Below, piece after piece: positions 1 through 6,015 of a stretch of 6,015 nucleotides of DNA. The DNA lies in contig CACZRQ010000009.1 in NCBI GenBank assembly GCA_902783615.1, positions 1 through 6,015 on the forward strand, given 5' to 3'. The notes below the pieces were generated by a model. The model had not been told where the DNA came from. It did not search any database and saw only the letters and a list, made by a program, of their open reading frames with translations. The position numbers were made by a program, and so were the translations under genes. Within the stretch, counting starts at the first letter, position 1. Each line of letters opens with the position of its first letter. The stretch comes from an uncultured Bacteroidales bacterium (GTDB lineage Bacteria > Bacteroidota > Bacteroidia > Bacteroidales > Bacteroidaceae).

Positions 1-84
1 TATCTTGCTTAAGATCGTGAGGCCTCCATAACCTGAATCAAACACCCCGATAGGGCCAGGTATGCTTGACAACCGGTGGTTCAT
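1..84 (-). CDS. murI: Glutamate racemase, N-terminal 28 codons (partial, runs off window edge)
   Basis: Glutamate racemase converts L-glutamate to D-glutamate in the cytoplasm for peptidoglycan synthesis. Only the first 28 residues are present. Translating the minus strand from the ATG at 84-82 gives an open frame to the window edge. It contains the motif PIGVFDSGYGGLTIL at about residues 11-25. The DSGxGG signature, with Asp16 and Ser17, is the conserved N-terminal substrate-binding and catalytic segment of the Asp/Glu racemase family. The two catalytic cysteines would lie outside the window. The start is 7 bases after the stop of the second OmpH gene, so the two are probably co-transcribed. 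No strong Shine-Dalgarno is visible, but TAAGTAA (92-98), which includes the upstream stop codon, lies 7 bases before the ATG. Placement of murI after the ompH pair is, from memory, common in Bacteroidales. Identity is secure despite the short length; the exact start is less so. Confidence 0.9.
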   Translation of the reverse strand, partial: MNHRLSSIPGPIGVFDSGYGGLTILSKI

Positions 85-91
85 AACACTA

Positions 92-601
92 TTACTTAAT
101 ACCCACCTTGGCCTTAATCTTGTCGGTAATATCCACACTCTGGGAACCCACGAAAGGAATGCTGGTGGTGTAGAGGTCAAAAACATAAATGTAGCCTTCA
201 GCCTCACCAACTTCCTGCACAGCCTTGAGAACCTTCTCCTGGATAGGAGTCATTGCCTCCTGCTGAGCCTGCTGCAGAGAGTTGTAAGCATCCTGCTGGA
301 ACTGCTCCTGGCGCTGAGCCATATCCTGCAATTCCTTCTGGCGACGCTCTGCGATATTACGAGGCAGAGAGTCGGCCTGAGCCACAAACTCCTGATACTT
401 CTTGTTGAATTCCTCCTGAGTGCGCTGCAGTTCGTCCTGATAATTCTTCTGCATAGTTTCCAGATCAGTCTGAGCCTTCTTAAATTCAGCCATTTCAGAG
501 ATAATAGCCATCGAGTTAATGTGAGCGAACTTCTGCTGAGCCATTGCACCCAGCGCTGGCAGGGCAATCAAAGCAACGGCTAAAACGATTTTCTTTAACA
601 T
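92..601 (-). CDS. Periplasmic OmpH/Skp-family chaperone, second paralogue
   Basis: A 169-residue protein of the usual Skp/OmpH size. Skp proteins are trimeric periplasmic holdases that keep unfolded outer-membrane proteins soluble and pass them to BamA. Residues 1-21 form a signal peptide (basic MLKK, hydrophobic core, AMA|Q cleavage site). The FAHINSMAII segment near 25-34 matches the first beta strand of the family. Residues about 38-125 are a long Gln/Glu/Lys/Arg-rich coiled coil forming the tentacles. The C-terminal part, with EGYIYVFD near 135-142, returns to the trimerisation body. By hand count the mature protein has about 23 Gln in 148 residues and a net charge near -5, whereas E. coli Skp is basic. 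It follows a second OmpH gene after 76 bases that contain a -7-type promoter element, so it may be expressed partly on its own. Family assignment is by sequence features; orthology to E. coli skp within the paralogue pair cannot be settled here. Confidence 0.9.
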   Translation of the reverse strand: MLKKIVLAVALIALPALGAMAQQKFAHINSMAIISEMAEFKKAQTDLETMQKNYQDELQRTQEEFNKKYQEFVAQADSLPRNIAERRQKELQDMAQRQEQFQQDAYNSLQQAQQEAMTPIQEKVLKAVQEVGEAEGYIYVFDLYTTSIPFVGSQSVDITDKIKAKVGIK

Positions 602-654
602 CTCAATTTTCTTATTTATAGTTATTATTTGTTCTCAATTTTGTTTATCGGCTG

Positions 655-662
655 CAAATGTA
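655..662 (-). promoter_or_regulatory. Putative Bacteroidota promoter, -7 element, for second ompH (and murI)
   Basis: On the minus strand this reads TACATTTG, an exact match to the Bacteroidota primary sigma factor -7 consensus TAnnTTTG. It lies in the only sizeable gap in the operon and would give a leader of roughly 45-50 bases before the ATG at 601. No TTTG lies at the normal spacing of about 19-21 bases upstream; the nearest, inside TTTTGG at 695-700, is about 33 bases away. This is therefore only half of a promoter, and its activity is an inference. Confidence 0.45.
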
Positions 663-687
663 GGAAATAATTTTGAATTATTCACCT
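662..687 (-). other. AT-rich hairpin over the first ompH stop codon
   Basis: On the minus strand AATAATT, loop CAA, AATTATT form a perfect 7-bp stem. It is extended by a G-U pair and, after a one-base bulge, by AGG pairing with CCT. The stem contains the TAA stop codon of the first ompH gene (678-680) and ends against the -7 element at 655-662. No U-run follows, so it is not a standard intrinsic terminator. It could protect an mRNA 3' end, cause partial attenuation, or be chance in AT-rich DNA. Confidence 0.35.
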
Positions 688-1184
688 AATTCAGCCAAAA
701 CATCATCACTAATGTCAATACTTGGTGAAGCAAAGATGATACTTGATGCCGAAGCACGGTCAATTACCATGCTATAACCCTTATTCTGAGCTATTGCCTT
801 CACCACCTCATAGATATCATCCATGATGGGTTGCATCAGTTCCTGTTGCTTCTTGGCCAGCTCGCCTTCCTGTCCGAAATACTTCCGGCGCAGTTCAGCT
901 GCAGCTTTTTCTTTCTCCACGATAGCATTTTCACGTTGCGTACGCTGAGCCTCAGTCAGATTCTTGGCAGCCTGATAGCTCTCATATAGCGTCTTAGCCT
1001 CATCTGAGACCTTCTGCACTTCCGCCTGCCATTGTTTTGACAACTGTTCTATTTCACTGTTTGCACTCTCATAAGCAGGAACATTCTGCAAAATGTACTC
1101 CATGTCGATCAATGCAAAACGCTGTGCACTGGCTTCCAAGCCCAAGGCACACAAAGCTAACATCAATAACACAAACTTCTTCAT
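678..1184 (-). CDS. Periplasmic OmpH/Skp-family chaperone, first paralogue
   Basis: A 168-residue Skp/OmpH-type protein, predicted to hold unfolded outer-membrane proteins in the periplasm for delivery to the BAM complex. Residues 1-20 are a signal peptide with cleavage at ASA|Q. RFALIDMEYIL at about 22-32 matches the family's first strand (compare the hydrophobic-Asp-hydrophobic pattern near the start of mature Skp). Residues about 38-125 are a charged coiled coil. The C-terminal part, with NKGYSMVIDR at 134-143, returns to the body domain. By hand count the mature form has about 26 acidic and 17 basic residues, net about -9, unlike basic E. coli Skp. The ATG at 1184 lies 28 bases after bamA, with purine-rich GATGGA and TAAATAA upstream. 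I see no promoter element in this gap, so co-transcription with bamA is likely. It shares architecture and length with the next gene but is clearly diverged, pointing to an old duplication. Confidence 0.9.
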   Translation of the reverse strand: MKKFVLLMLALCALGLEASAQRFALIDMEYILQNVPAYESANSEIEQLSKQWQAEVQKVSDEAKTLYESYQAAKNLTEAQRTQRENAIVEKEKAAAELRRKYFGQEGELAKKQQELMQPIMDDIYEVVKAIAQNKGYSMVIDRASASSIIFASPSIDISDDVLAELGE

Positions 1185-1212
1185 AATTCCATCTTTTATT
1201 TAAGTGATACAA

Positions 1213-3906
1213 TTAAAACTCCTGACCGAGTATGAAGTGGAAGTTACTGCCACCATACTGTGTCGATCCATTAACCTTATCAAATCCATAACCCCAGTCA
1301 ATACCCATCATACCAATCATTGGCAGATAGATTCGAACACCCAAACCAGCCGAGCGTTTCATATCGAATGGATTGAATTTGGAAACATCATGCCAAGCGT
1401 TTCCTCCTTCTAAAAACGCTAAAGCATAGATAGTACTGCTTGTCTCAAGCATTAAAGGATATCTTAATTCCAAAACAAAGCGCGTATAAGCGTAACCAGC
1501 TTGGCTTCTCGACATTGTCAAAGAGCTATTTTCGTATCCACGAAGTGCCACACTTTCAGTTGCATAGGTAGTATAACCTGTCATACCATCACCACCCACG
1601 TCGAAAGTTTGGAAGGGAGACTTCTTATACTTATTATAGTGCCCCAACAAACCAAATTCTGCACGTGCCATCAGTACTGGCGTGCGTTTTACGGTATAAG
1701 GATCGGCCAATGGGATGAATACTCTTGACTTAAACTTCCACTTATGATATTCAATCCAGCGATACATCTTATTATAGTCATCCTGATTGGTCTGATCATA
1801 CTTACTGTAATCCTTGCCATCAATAGCACTCCAAGGTGGGGTGAGCTGCAACGAGAAAGTGAACTCTGAGCCTTGGCGGGTATAAATTGGGTTATCGGTT
1901 GAACGGCGTGCCAGCGTAAGGTTCAGTGCCACCTCGTTTGAGCTACCATCAGTTACGGGGAAATACATCCACTGGCTCAGCATATATCGGTTGAAAGACA
2001 ACTCGGCTGAAACCTGGAAATAGTTATCAGGCCAATTCAATCGTTTACCAAACATCACCGAAGCACCAATCATCTTCATATACTTATCGGGGTCATAGTA
2101 ATTCTCATAGTTCGAATAACCATAACCGCCATAACCGTAGCCGCCATAGCCATAACCACCGTAACCGCCATACATACTACCCATACCATAGCCATAGTTA
2201 TACATATCCATCATGGCAGTGTTATAATAACGACTACTGATATCTGTCTGAACGTAGTAGTAAGCCGACACCTGGAAGGCATTTGGACGTTTACCGCCAA
2301 ACCACGGGTCGAGGAATGAGATGCTATAGCTCTGATAATAGCTACCGTTGGTCTGTCCACTCAGTGTCAGCGTCTGTCCCTCACCCTGTGGCAACAAACC
2401 ACGATGTTTCTTGTTGGGATGCAGCAAGTTCTTCATAGAGAAGTTCGTAAACTTCAAGCTCAGCTTACCGATGACACCAGTCTGACCCCATCCAGCAGAA
2501 AGTTCCACCTGATCGTTTGGCTTCGAAACCAATGGGAAACCGATATCCACGGTACCATCCTCAGGACGGGGCTTAATATCAGGCTGCAACTGTTCTGGAT
2601 CGAAATGGCCCATCTGCTGAATCTCACGCAAAGATGTCATGATATCATCCTTGCTGAATAGCTTACCAGGCTTAACATACAACTCACGACGCACCACATC
2701 TTCATACAAGCGGTCGTTACCCGTAATCGTCACCTTGTTCACCGTAGCCTGCTGTCCCTCATAGATGCGCATCTCCAAGTCAATCGAGTCGCCCACAATG
2801 TTCACCTCCACAGGGTCGAGGCTGTAGAACAGATATCCATTATTATAATAGAGGTTACCCACCGACTCATCATCGGTTACCGTTCTCTCTTCCAGTTTCT
2901 TCTGGTTATACACATCGCCCGACTTCATCTGCAGCACCTGTGCCAGGATGTCGGAAGGATACACTGTATTACCCACCCAAGTGATGTTGCGGATGTAATA
3001 CTTGTCACCTTCTTCCACCTTGATGTACACATCCACCGTATTCTCGTCGAAGTTACTCACGCTATCCATCAGGATCACTGCATCACGATAGCCCAACTCG
3101 TTATATTTGTCGATTATCAGCTGCTTATCTTCCTCATATTTCTCAGGAACGAACTTCTTGGTTTTGAAAAAATTCACCAATTTATTCTTCTCGTTGGTCT
3201 TCTTCATCACACGTTTCAGCTTACTTGTCTTAATGGCCTGATTGCCCTCAATCGTAATCTGATGCACCTTCACCTTCTCCTTCTTGTCCACATTCACATC
3301 CACAATGATCTCATTCTTCCTGACGGGATCATCGCGCTGCACCAACTTCACTTCCGCATTCTTAAAACCTTTATCATCGAAATAGCGTTTAATCAGGGTT
3401 TCTGCACGACTCACGGCATTGGGTGTAATCTGACTACCTTTAATCATTCCGATACGAGCCTGAATATCCTCCTGTTCCGATTTCTTCATGCCATGATAGT
3501 TTACTTCACTCACTCGCGGGCGCATGGACACCTTGATTCTCAGCCATATCTGGTTGTCCACAATCTTATCCGCCGAGATGCTCACATCCGAGAACAAACC
3601 ATGTTTCCAATACCTCTTGGCAGCCTCAGTGATATCGTCGCCAGGCACTTCTACCGTTTCGCCTACCCGCAGGCCTGAGATATTGATCACCACATTGTCC
3701 TCATAGTTGTCGGCCCCCTCCACAACGATATCGGCTATGACGTACTTTTTGGGATCACCGGAATACAGAATTACCGGTTTCTCATCATTCAGTGCATCGA
3801 TTGCCACCTCCCCTTGGGCATGAGCCATGTTCAGCATGGCACAAGGCACATTAAACAGCATTAACAACAATGCCACCCGCACGAATATGCTATTTCTTAT
3901 CTTCAT
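1213..3906 (-). CDS. bamA: Outer-membrane protein assembly factor BamA (Omp85 family)
   Basis: BamA is the outer-membrane core of the BAM complex and folds and inserts beta-barrel proteins. From the ATG at 3906 the product has 897 residues; a TTG at 3912 is a weaker alternative. Residues 1-30 are a signal peptide (AHA|Q). Five POTRA domains follow at roughly 55-130, 131-208, 211-300, 303-383 and 386-460. The GN-type turns in IEGNQAI, WVGNTVY and ITGNDRL mark POTRA 3-5. The 16-strand barrel starts near 465. It has the loop-6 lid motif LRGY at 788-791 (VRGF/Y in other BamA proteins), with its conserved Arg. It ends in a beta-signal with terminal Phe (HFILGQEF). The first periplasmic turn (about 491-509) is long, and the third extracellular loop carries a Tyr/Gly-rich insertion. 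E. coli BamA has 810 residues, so this one is larger, as is usual in Bacteroidota. Its start is 2 bases after the uppS stop, which suggests translational coupling. Confidence 0.97.
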   Translation of the reverse strand: MKIRNSIFVRVALLLMLFNVPCAMLNMAHAQGEVAIDALNDEKPVILYSGDPKKYVIADIVVEGADNYEDNVVINISGLRVGETVEVPGDDITEAAKRYWKHGLFSDVSISADKIVDNQIWLRIKVSMRPRVSEVNYHGMKKSEQEDIQARIGMIKGSQITPNAVSRAETLIKRYFDDKGFKNAEVKLVQRDDPVRKNEIIVDVNVDKKEKVKVHQITIEGNQAIKTSKLKRVMKKTNEKNKLVNFFKTKKFVPEKYEEDKQLIIDKYNELGYRDAVILMDSVSNFDENTVDVYIKVEEGDKYYIRNITWVGNTVYPSDILAQVLQMKSGDVYNQKKLEERTVTDDESVGNLYYNNGYLFYSLDPVEVNIVGDSIDLEMRIYEGQQATVNKVTITGNDRLYEDVVRRELYVKPGKLFSKDDIMTSLREIQQMGHFDPEQLQPDIKPRPEDGTVDIGFPLVSKPNDQVELSAGWGQTGVIGKLSLKFTNFSMKNLLHPNKKHRGLLPQGEGQTLTLSGQTNGSYYQSYSISFLDPWFGGKRPNAFQVSAYYYVQTDISSRYYNTAMMDMYNYGYGMGSMYGGYGGYGYGGYGYGGYGYSNYENYYDPDKYMKMIGASVMFGKRLNWPDNYFQVSAELSFNRYMLSQWMYFPVTDGSSNEVALNLTLARRSTDNPIYTRQGSEFTFSLQLTPPWSAIDGKDYSKYDQTNQDDYNKMYRWIEYHKWKFKSRVFIPLADPYTVKRTPVLMARAEFGLLGHYNKYKKSPFQTFDVGGDGMTGYTTYATESVALRGYENSSLTMSRSQAGYAYTRFVLELRYPLMLETSSTIYALAFLEGGNAWHDVSKFNPFDMKRSAGLGVRIYLPMIGMMGIDWGYGFDKVNGSTQYGGSNFHFILGQEF
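2116..2160 (-). repeat. Three 15-bp tandem units encoding GGYGY in a BamA surface loop
   Basis: Three consecutive 15-base units encode GGYGY-GGYGY-GGYGY (residues 583-597 in the ATG numbering). They sit inside a wider Tyr/Gly/Met/Asn-rich tract at 2116-2202. The units differ at third codon positions (GGC/GGT, TAT/TAC), so the peptide is better conserved than the DNA. By aligning strands with E. coli BamA from memory, the tract falls between barrel strands 5 and 6, in extracellular loop 3. It is in frame and does not disrupt the gene. Confidence 0.85.
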
Positions 3907-3908
3907 TC

Positions 3909-4661
3909 TCAATTCTTAGTTTCTAATCTATTAACCTGTTCACTTGTCAATCCGTATCGGCGTTCGCGATTCTGATACTCGGCAATGGCCTTCCTCAACT
4001 CCGGTTCCTTGAAATCGGGCCAGAACGTATCGCAAAAATAAAGCTCTGCATACGCACTTTGCCACAACAGGTAGTTGCTCAATCGCTGCTCCCCACCCGT
4101 ACGAATCAACAAATCCACATCCGGCATGTTTTTCGTAGCCAGATGTTGCTGTATCGTGTTGCTGTCGATGTCCGACAGCTCTATTTTTCCTGTTTTCACT
4201 TCTTCGGCAATCTGTCGCATGGCCTCAGTAAGCTCCCACTTCGATGAGTAGCTCAGCGCCAACACCAGCGACATACCTGTATTTTTCGATGTATGCTCCA
4301 CACAATTATTCAGTTTGCCTTTCACAAACTCAGGCAGTTTCTCAATGTCACCAATCACCTTGAAGCTCACATTGTTCTTCATGAATGTTTCCTCTTCAAT
4401 ATGTTCGAACAGCAAGCCCATCAGTGCGGTTACCTCCTGCTCGGGGCGGTTCCAGTTCTCAGTTGAGAAGGTATAAAGCGTCAGGTAGTCAATGCCCAGC
4501 CTGACAGCTTCTTCGGTTATCTGGTGTACTGTTTCCGCACCAGCCTGATGACCCACCGAGCGTTCCAAACCTCGCTGTTTTGCCCATCGGCCGTTGCCAT
4601 CCATTATGATAGCCACATGCCTTGGTATGCGATTCAAATCCAACTGAACATCTTTCTCCAT
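3909..4661 (-). CDS. uppS: Isoprenyl transferase / undecaprenyl diphosphate synthase
   Basis: A cis-prenyltransferase that adds isopentenyl units to farnesyl diphosphate to make C55 undecaprenyl diphosphate, the lipid carrier for peptidoglycan and surface polysaccharides. With the start at 4661 the protein has 250 residues, normal for the family. The pattern AIIMDGNGRWAKQRG at 17-31 carries the catalytic Asp21. GHQAG at 37-41 and the FSTENWNRP motif at 65-73 line the substrate site. RTGGEQRLSNYLLWQ at 187-201 is followed by AYAELYF with the Mg-associated Glu206. An ATG at 4688 in the same frame would add nine residues and overlap the upstream gene by 17 bases. I prefer 4661 because AGGTG and TAAATAA lie just before it and the family starts there. 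The gap to the upstream gene is then 10 bases, and bamA begins 2 bases after this stop. All key residues are present, so it should be an active, probably essential enzyme. Confidence 0.96.
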   Translation of the reverse strand: MEKDVQLDLNRIPRHVAIIMDGNGRWAKQRGLERSVGHQAGAETVHQITEEAVRLGIDYLTLYTFSTENWNRPEQEVTALMGLLFEHIEEETFMKNNVSFKVIGDIEKLPEFVKGKLNNCVEHTSKNTGMSLVLALSYSSKWELTEAMRQIAEEVKTGKIELSDIDSNTIQQHLATKNMPDVDLLIRTGGEQRLSNYLLWQSAYAELYFCDTFWPDFKEPELRKAIAEYQNRERRYGLTSEQVNRLETKN

Positions 4662-4671
4662 ACACCTATTA

Positions 4672-5970
4672 TTATTTAGATAACGCATTCACACGCCCTC
4701 TCCACAACTGATTAGGTTCACCCTCGTTGCCAATAACGAGTAGCCAGATGAAATTGTTCTCATCGGGAATCATCGCAAAATAATCGTGATCCATTACTTC
4801 TTCCGGCAGCTGGAACGATCCTTCACTTTCTCCCCACACCAGGCCGCCAATCGACTCATACATCTCGTCCAATCCACTTCCCACCATATAGAAGAAATCG
4901 TCGTAGAACATCACAGTTGGGTTACTCAACGGCGGACAGTAGTACTCCGTATTGGTGGACATTTCCCCCCAATCGTCACCATCTATGGTCATCCAAGGTG
5001 TAGTCCTGTCAGACTCATCATCGATATCTCCCACCAAGATGGCCCGTTCCACGCCCGTACTGGAAATATAGGTATCGGTACTCACCTTGCCCATGGGGAA
5101 GCCCGGTTGCACAGGTTCGCCAATCGTCCAAGGTTCATCCAACGCAAAAGTAAAGCCATACACACTCTCGCCCTCAACATCTAAGATGCTCGTCAGCTTA
5201 TCGGTAAATGCCGCCAGCAGTGATGTTACGTTACCGCTCAACACCTCGTTCTTCTCCCAATACTCACCATCCTCGCTGGTATAAACATCGCCCGATTCCG
5301 TTGTCATGCAGAGAGTTCCCTGAAAGCAGCGAGCCGAGTGTAGCATTGCATCGTCAGGTAATCCCTCCATCTTGAAGATGTCCCACACATAATCAAGCCC
5401 ACTCACGTCGGCCTTTGTCATTATATTACCCTCCAGCATCACCATCAGCTCATGACCACGCTTCAGCAGCTGCAGGTCAGTCACATCGTTGGCTTCTAGA
5501 AATTCCAGAGGCATTCCAGACAGGTTCTTCCATTTGGCTTCATCTGGATCTTCCAGATGCACATTCACCTGCAAGGTATATTCCTGCCAGCGACTACCGT
5601 CGTTTGCCACAATCTTGAAAGAGATACCGGGCTTGTTGATGGCAGGTGTCAAATCGGCCACCTGATCAATCACAAACAGTGAATCGAGCAAGCCTGAGGT
5701 GATGACACCCGAAGCCGCAAAGGTTTTGATGGCAATAGCCTTCAATCTTTCCTCCGAACCCACAGGCAATGAATCGGCGTTGAAGATACGATGATTCACC
5801 TGGTCGATGGTAAAATCATAATACTCTCCATATATTGTGTCCAAGCCAAAAGCCGTTACAAAGGTGCTCACATTGACCTCAATGTCTTCATCATTACCCC
5901 TCACACAAGCACCGAATCCGATGCAGATACCCAGCAAGCAGGCTATGGCCATTAAGAGTTTTGTTCTCAT
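4672..5970 (-). CDS. DUF6242-type lipoprotein of unknown function
   Basis: A 432-residue protein that I recognise as resembling the Bacteroidota DUF6242 family; its biochemical role is unknown. The N-terminus is a lipoprotein signal: MRTK, a hydrophobic core, then FGAC with Cys22 as the lipidated residue. Acidic DED at 27-29, after VRGN, resembles the acidic lipoprotein export signal of Bacteroidota, so surface exposure is possible. Residues about 33-138 look like a beta-rich domain ending in NDGSRWQEYTLQVNV, a pattern seen in Ig-like or cadherin-like modules of this phylum. The remainder, about 145-432, looks like a beta-propeller. It has an Asp-box-like TSEDGEYW at 231-238, a related DGDDW at 330-334, and the closing LWRGRVNAL that I associate with the family. 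No catalytic motif is visible. It heads the operon with its own promoter element and lies 10 bases before uppS. An envelope role is inferred from context only. Confidence 0.8.
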   Translation of the reverse strand: MRTKLLMAIACLLGICIGFGACVRGNDEDIEVNVSTFVTAFGLDTIYGEYYDFTIDQVNHRIFNADSLPVGSEERLKAIAIKTFAASGVITSGLLDSLFVIDQVADLTPAINKPGISFKIVANDGSRWQEYTLQVNVHLEDPDEAKWKNLSGMPLEFLEANDVTDLQLLKRGHELMVMLEGNIMTKADVSGLDYVWDIFKMEGLPDDAMLHSARCFQGTLCMTTESGDVYTSEDGEYWEKNEVLSGNVTSLLAAFTDKLTSILDVEGESVYGFTFALDEPWTIGEPVQPGFPMGKVSTDTYISSTGVERAILVGDIDDESDRTTPWMTIDGDDWGEMSTNTEYYCPPLSNPTVMFYDDFFYMVGSGLDEMYESIGGLVWGESEGSFQLPEEVMDHDYFAMIPDENNFIWLLVIGNEGEPNQLWRGRVNALSK

Positions 5971-5999
5971 GAAAGTCTTCTTTTCTTATTTACAACCTG

Positions 6000-6007
6000 C
6001 AAAATTA
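6000..6007 (-). promoter_or_regulatory. Putative Bacteroidota promoter, -7 element, for the operon
   Basis: The minus strand reads TAATTTTG, an exact match to the Bacteroidota -7 consensus TAnnTTTG. Transcription would start near 5993, giving a short AT-rich leader of about 20-25 bases before the ATG at 5970. The matching -33 TTTG would fall beyond the window end and cannot be checked. If real, this drives the lipoprotein gene and the downstream uppS-bamA-ompH genes. Confidence 0.55.
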
Positions 6008-6015
6008 AAAAACAA

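Noticed and set aside
62..583. Plus-strand open frame of 173 codons opposite the second ompH gene
   Set aside because: It is the complement of a Gln/Glu/Lys-rich coiled coil, which yields Leu/Phe-rich sequence by composition. It overlaps both murI and ompH, and no promoter or family feature supports it.
662..687. Intrinsic terminator after the first ompH gene
   Set aside because: The stem is AT-rich and is followed by TACATTTGC rather than a U-run. It is kept only as a hairpin of unknown role.
695..700. TTTTGG as the -33 element for the promoter at 655-662
   Set aside because: Spacing of about 33 bases is far longer than the 19-21 usual for Bacteroidota promoters.
2116..2202. CRISPR-like or mobile repeat array
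   Set aside because: The 15-base units are adjacent with no spacers, are in frame within bamA and encode a regular GGYGY peptide.
3262..3678. Plus-strand open frame of 138 codons opposite the bamA POTRA region
   Set aside because: It is rich in His, Ile and Leu as expected from antisense of a conserved coding region, has no recognisable motif and lies wholly inside bamA.
4659..4688. Longer uppS start at the ATG at 4688
   Set aside because: It adds nine residues not typical of the family and overlaps the upstream gene by 17 bases. The ATG at 4661 has AGGTG and TAAATAA before it.
4786..5184. Plus-strand open frame of 132 codons opposite the lipoprotein gene
   Set aside because: It lies wholly antisense to a well-supported gene with signal peptide and family features, and shows no signal or domain of its own.
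1..6015. Mobile element, tRNA/rRNA, riboswitch or novel defence system
   Set aside because: The window is filled by six co-directional housekeeping and envelope genes with short gaps. No transposase, terminal repeats, RNA-like folds or foreign base composition were seen.

Overview
The window looks like a chromosomal piece of a Bacteroidota genome, most likely order Bacteroidales and probably Prevotella-like. The evidence is the gene order, the Bacteroidota-type promoter element (TAnnTTTG), the lack of strong Shine-Dalgarno sites, a DUF6242-type lipoprotein, and a BamA with a long Tyr/Gly-rich surface loop. The genus is a guess; the phylum is fairly secure. All six genes lie on the minus strand and fill almost the whole window. 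The reading order therefore runs from high to low coordinates.

Layout in transcription order. A promoter element (6000-6007) precedes a DUF6242-type lipoprotein gene (5970-4672). Next come uppS, encoding undecaprenyl diphosphate synthase (4661-3909), and bamA, encoding the outer-membrane protein insertase (3906-1213). Two adjacent Skp/OmpH chaperone genes follow (1184-678 and 601-92). Last is the start of murI, encoding glutamate racemase (84-1), which runs off the window edge. Gaps are 10, 2, 28, 76 and 7 bases, so this reads as one envelope-biogenesis operon. The 76-base gap holds a second -7-type promoter element and a small hairpin, so the second chaperone gene and murI may also be transcribed separately.

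How the genes fit together. UppS makes the C55 lipid carrier used for peptidoglycan and surface polysaccharide. MurI makes D-glutamate for peptidoglycan. The two Skp-like proteins carry unfolded outer-membrane proteins across the periplasm to BamA, which folds them into the outer membrane. The lipoprotein at the head of the operon has no known function that I can name; its position makes an envelope role plausible.

This is mostly a conserved housekeeping region. I see no mobile element, CRISPR array, RNA gene or defence system. The points worth a second look are a TAARTAA motif shortly upstream of five of the six start codons, the GGYGY tandem repeat in a BamA surface loop, the acidic character of both Skp-like proteins, the hairpin and promoter between them, and the DUF6242-type lipoprotein in a BAM-containing operon.
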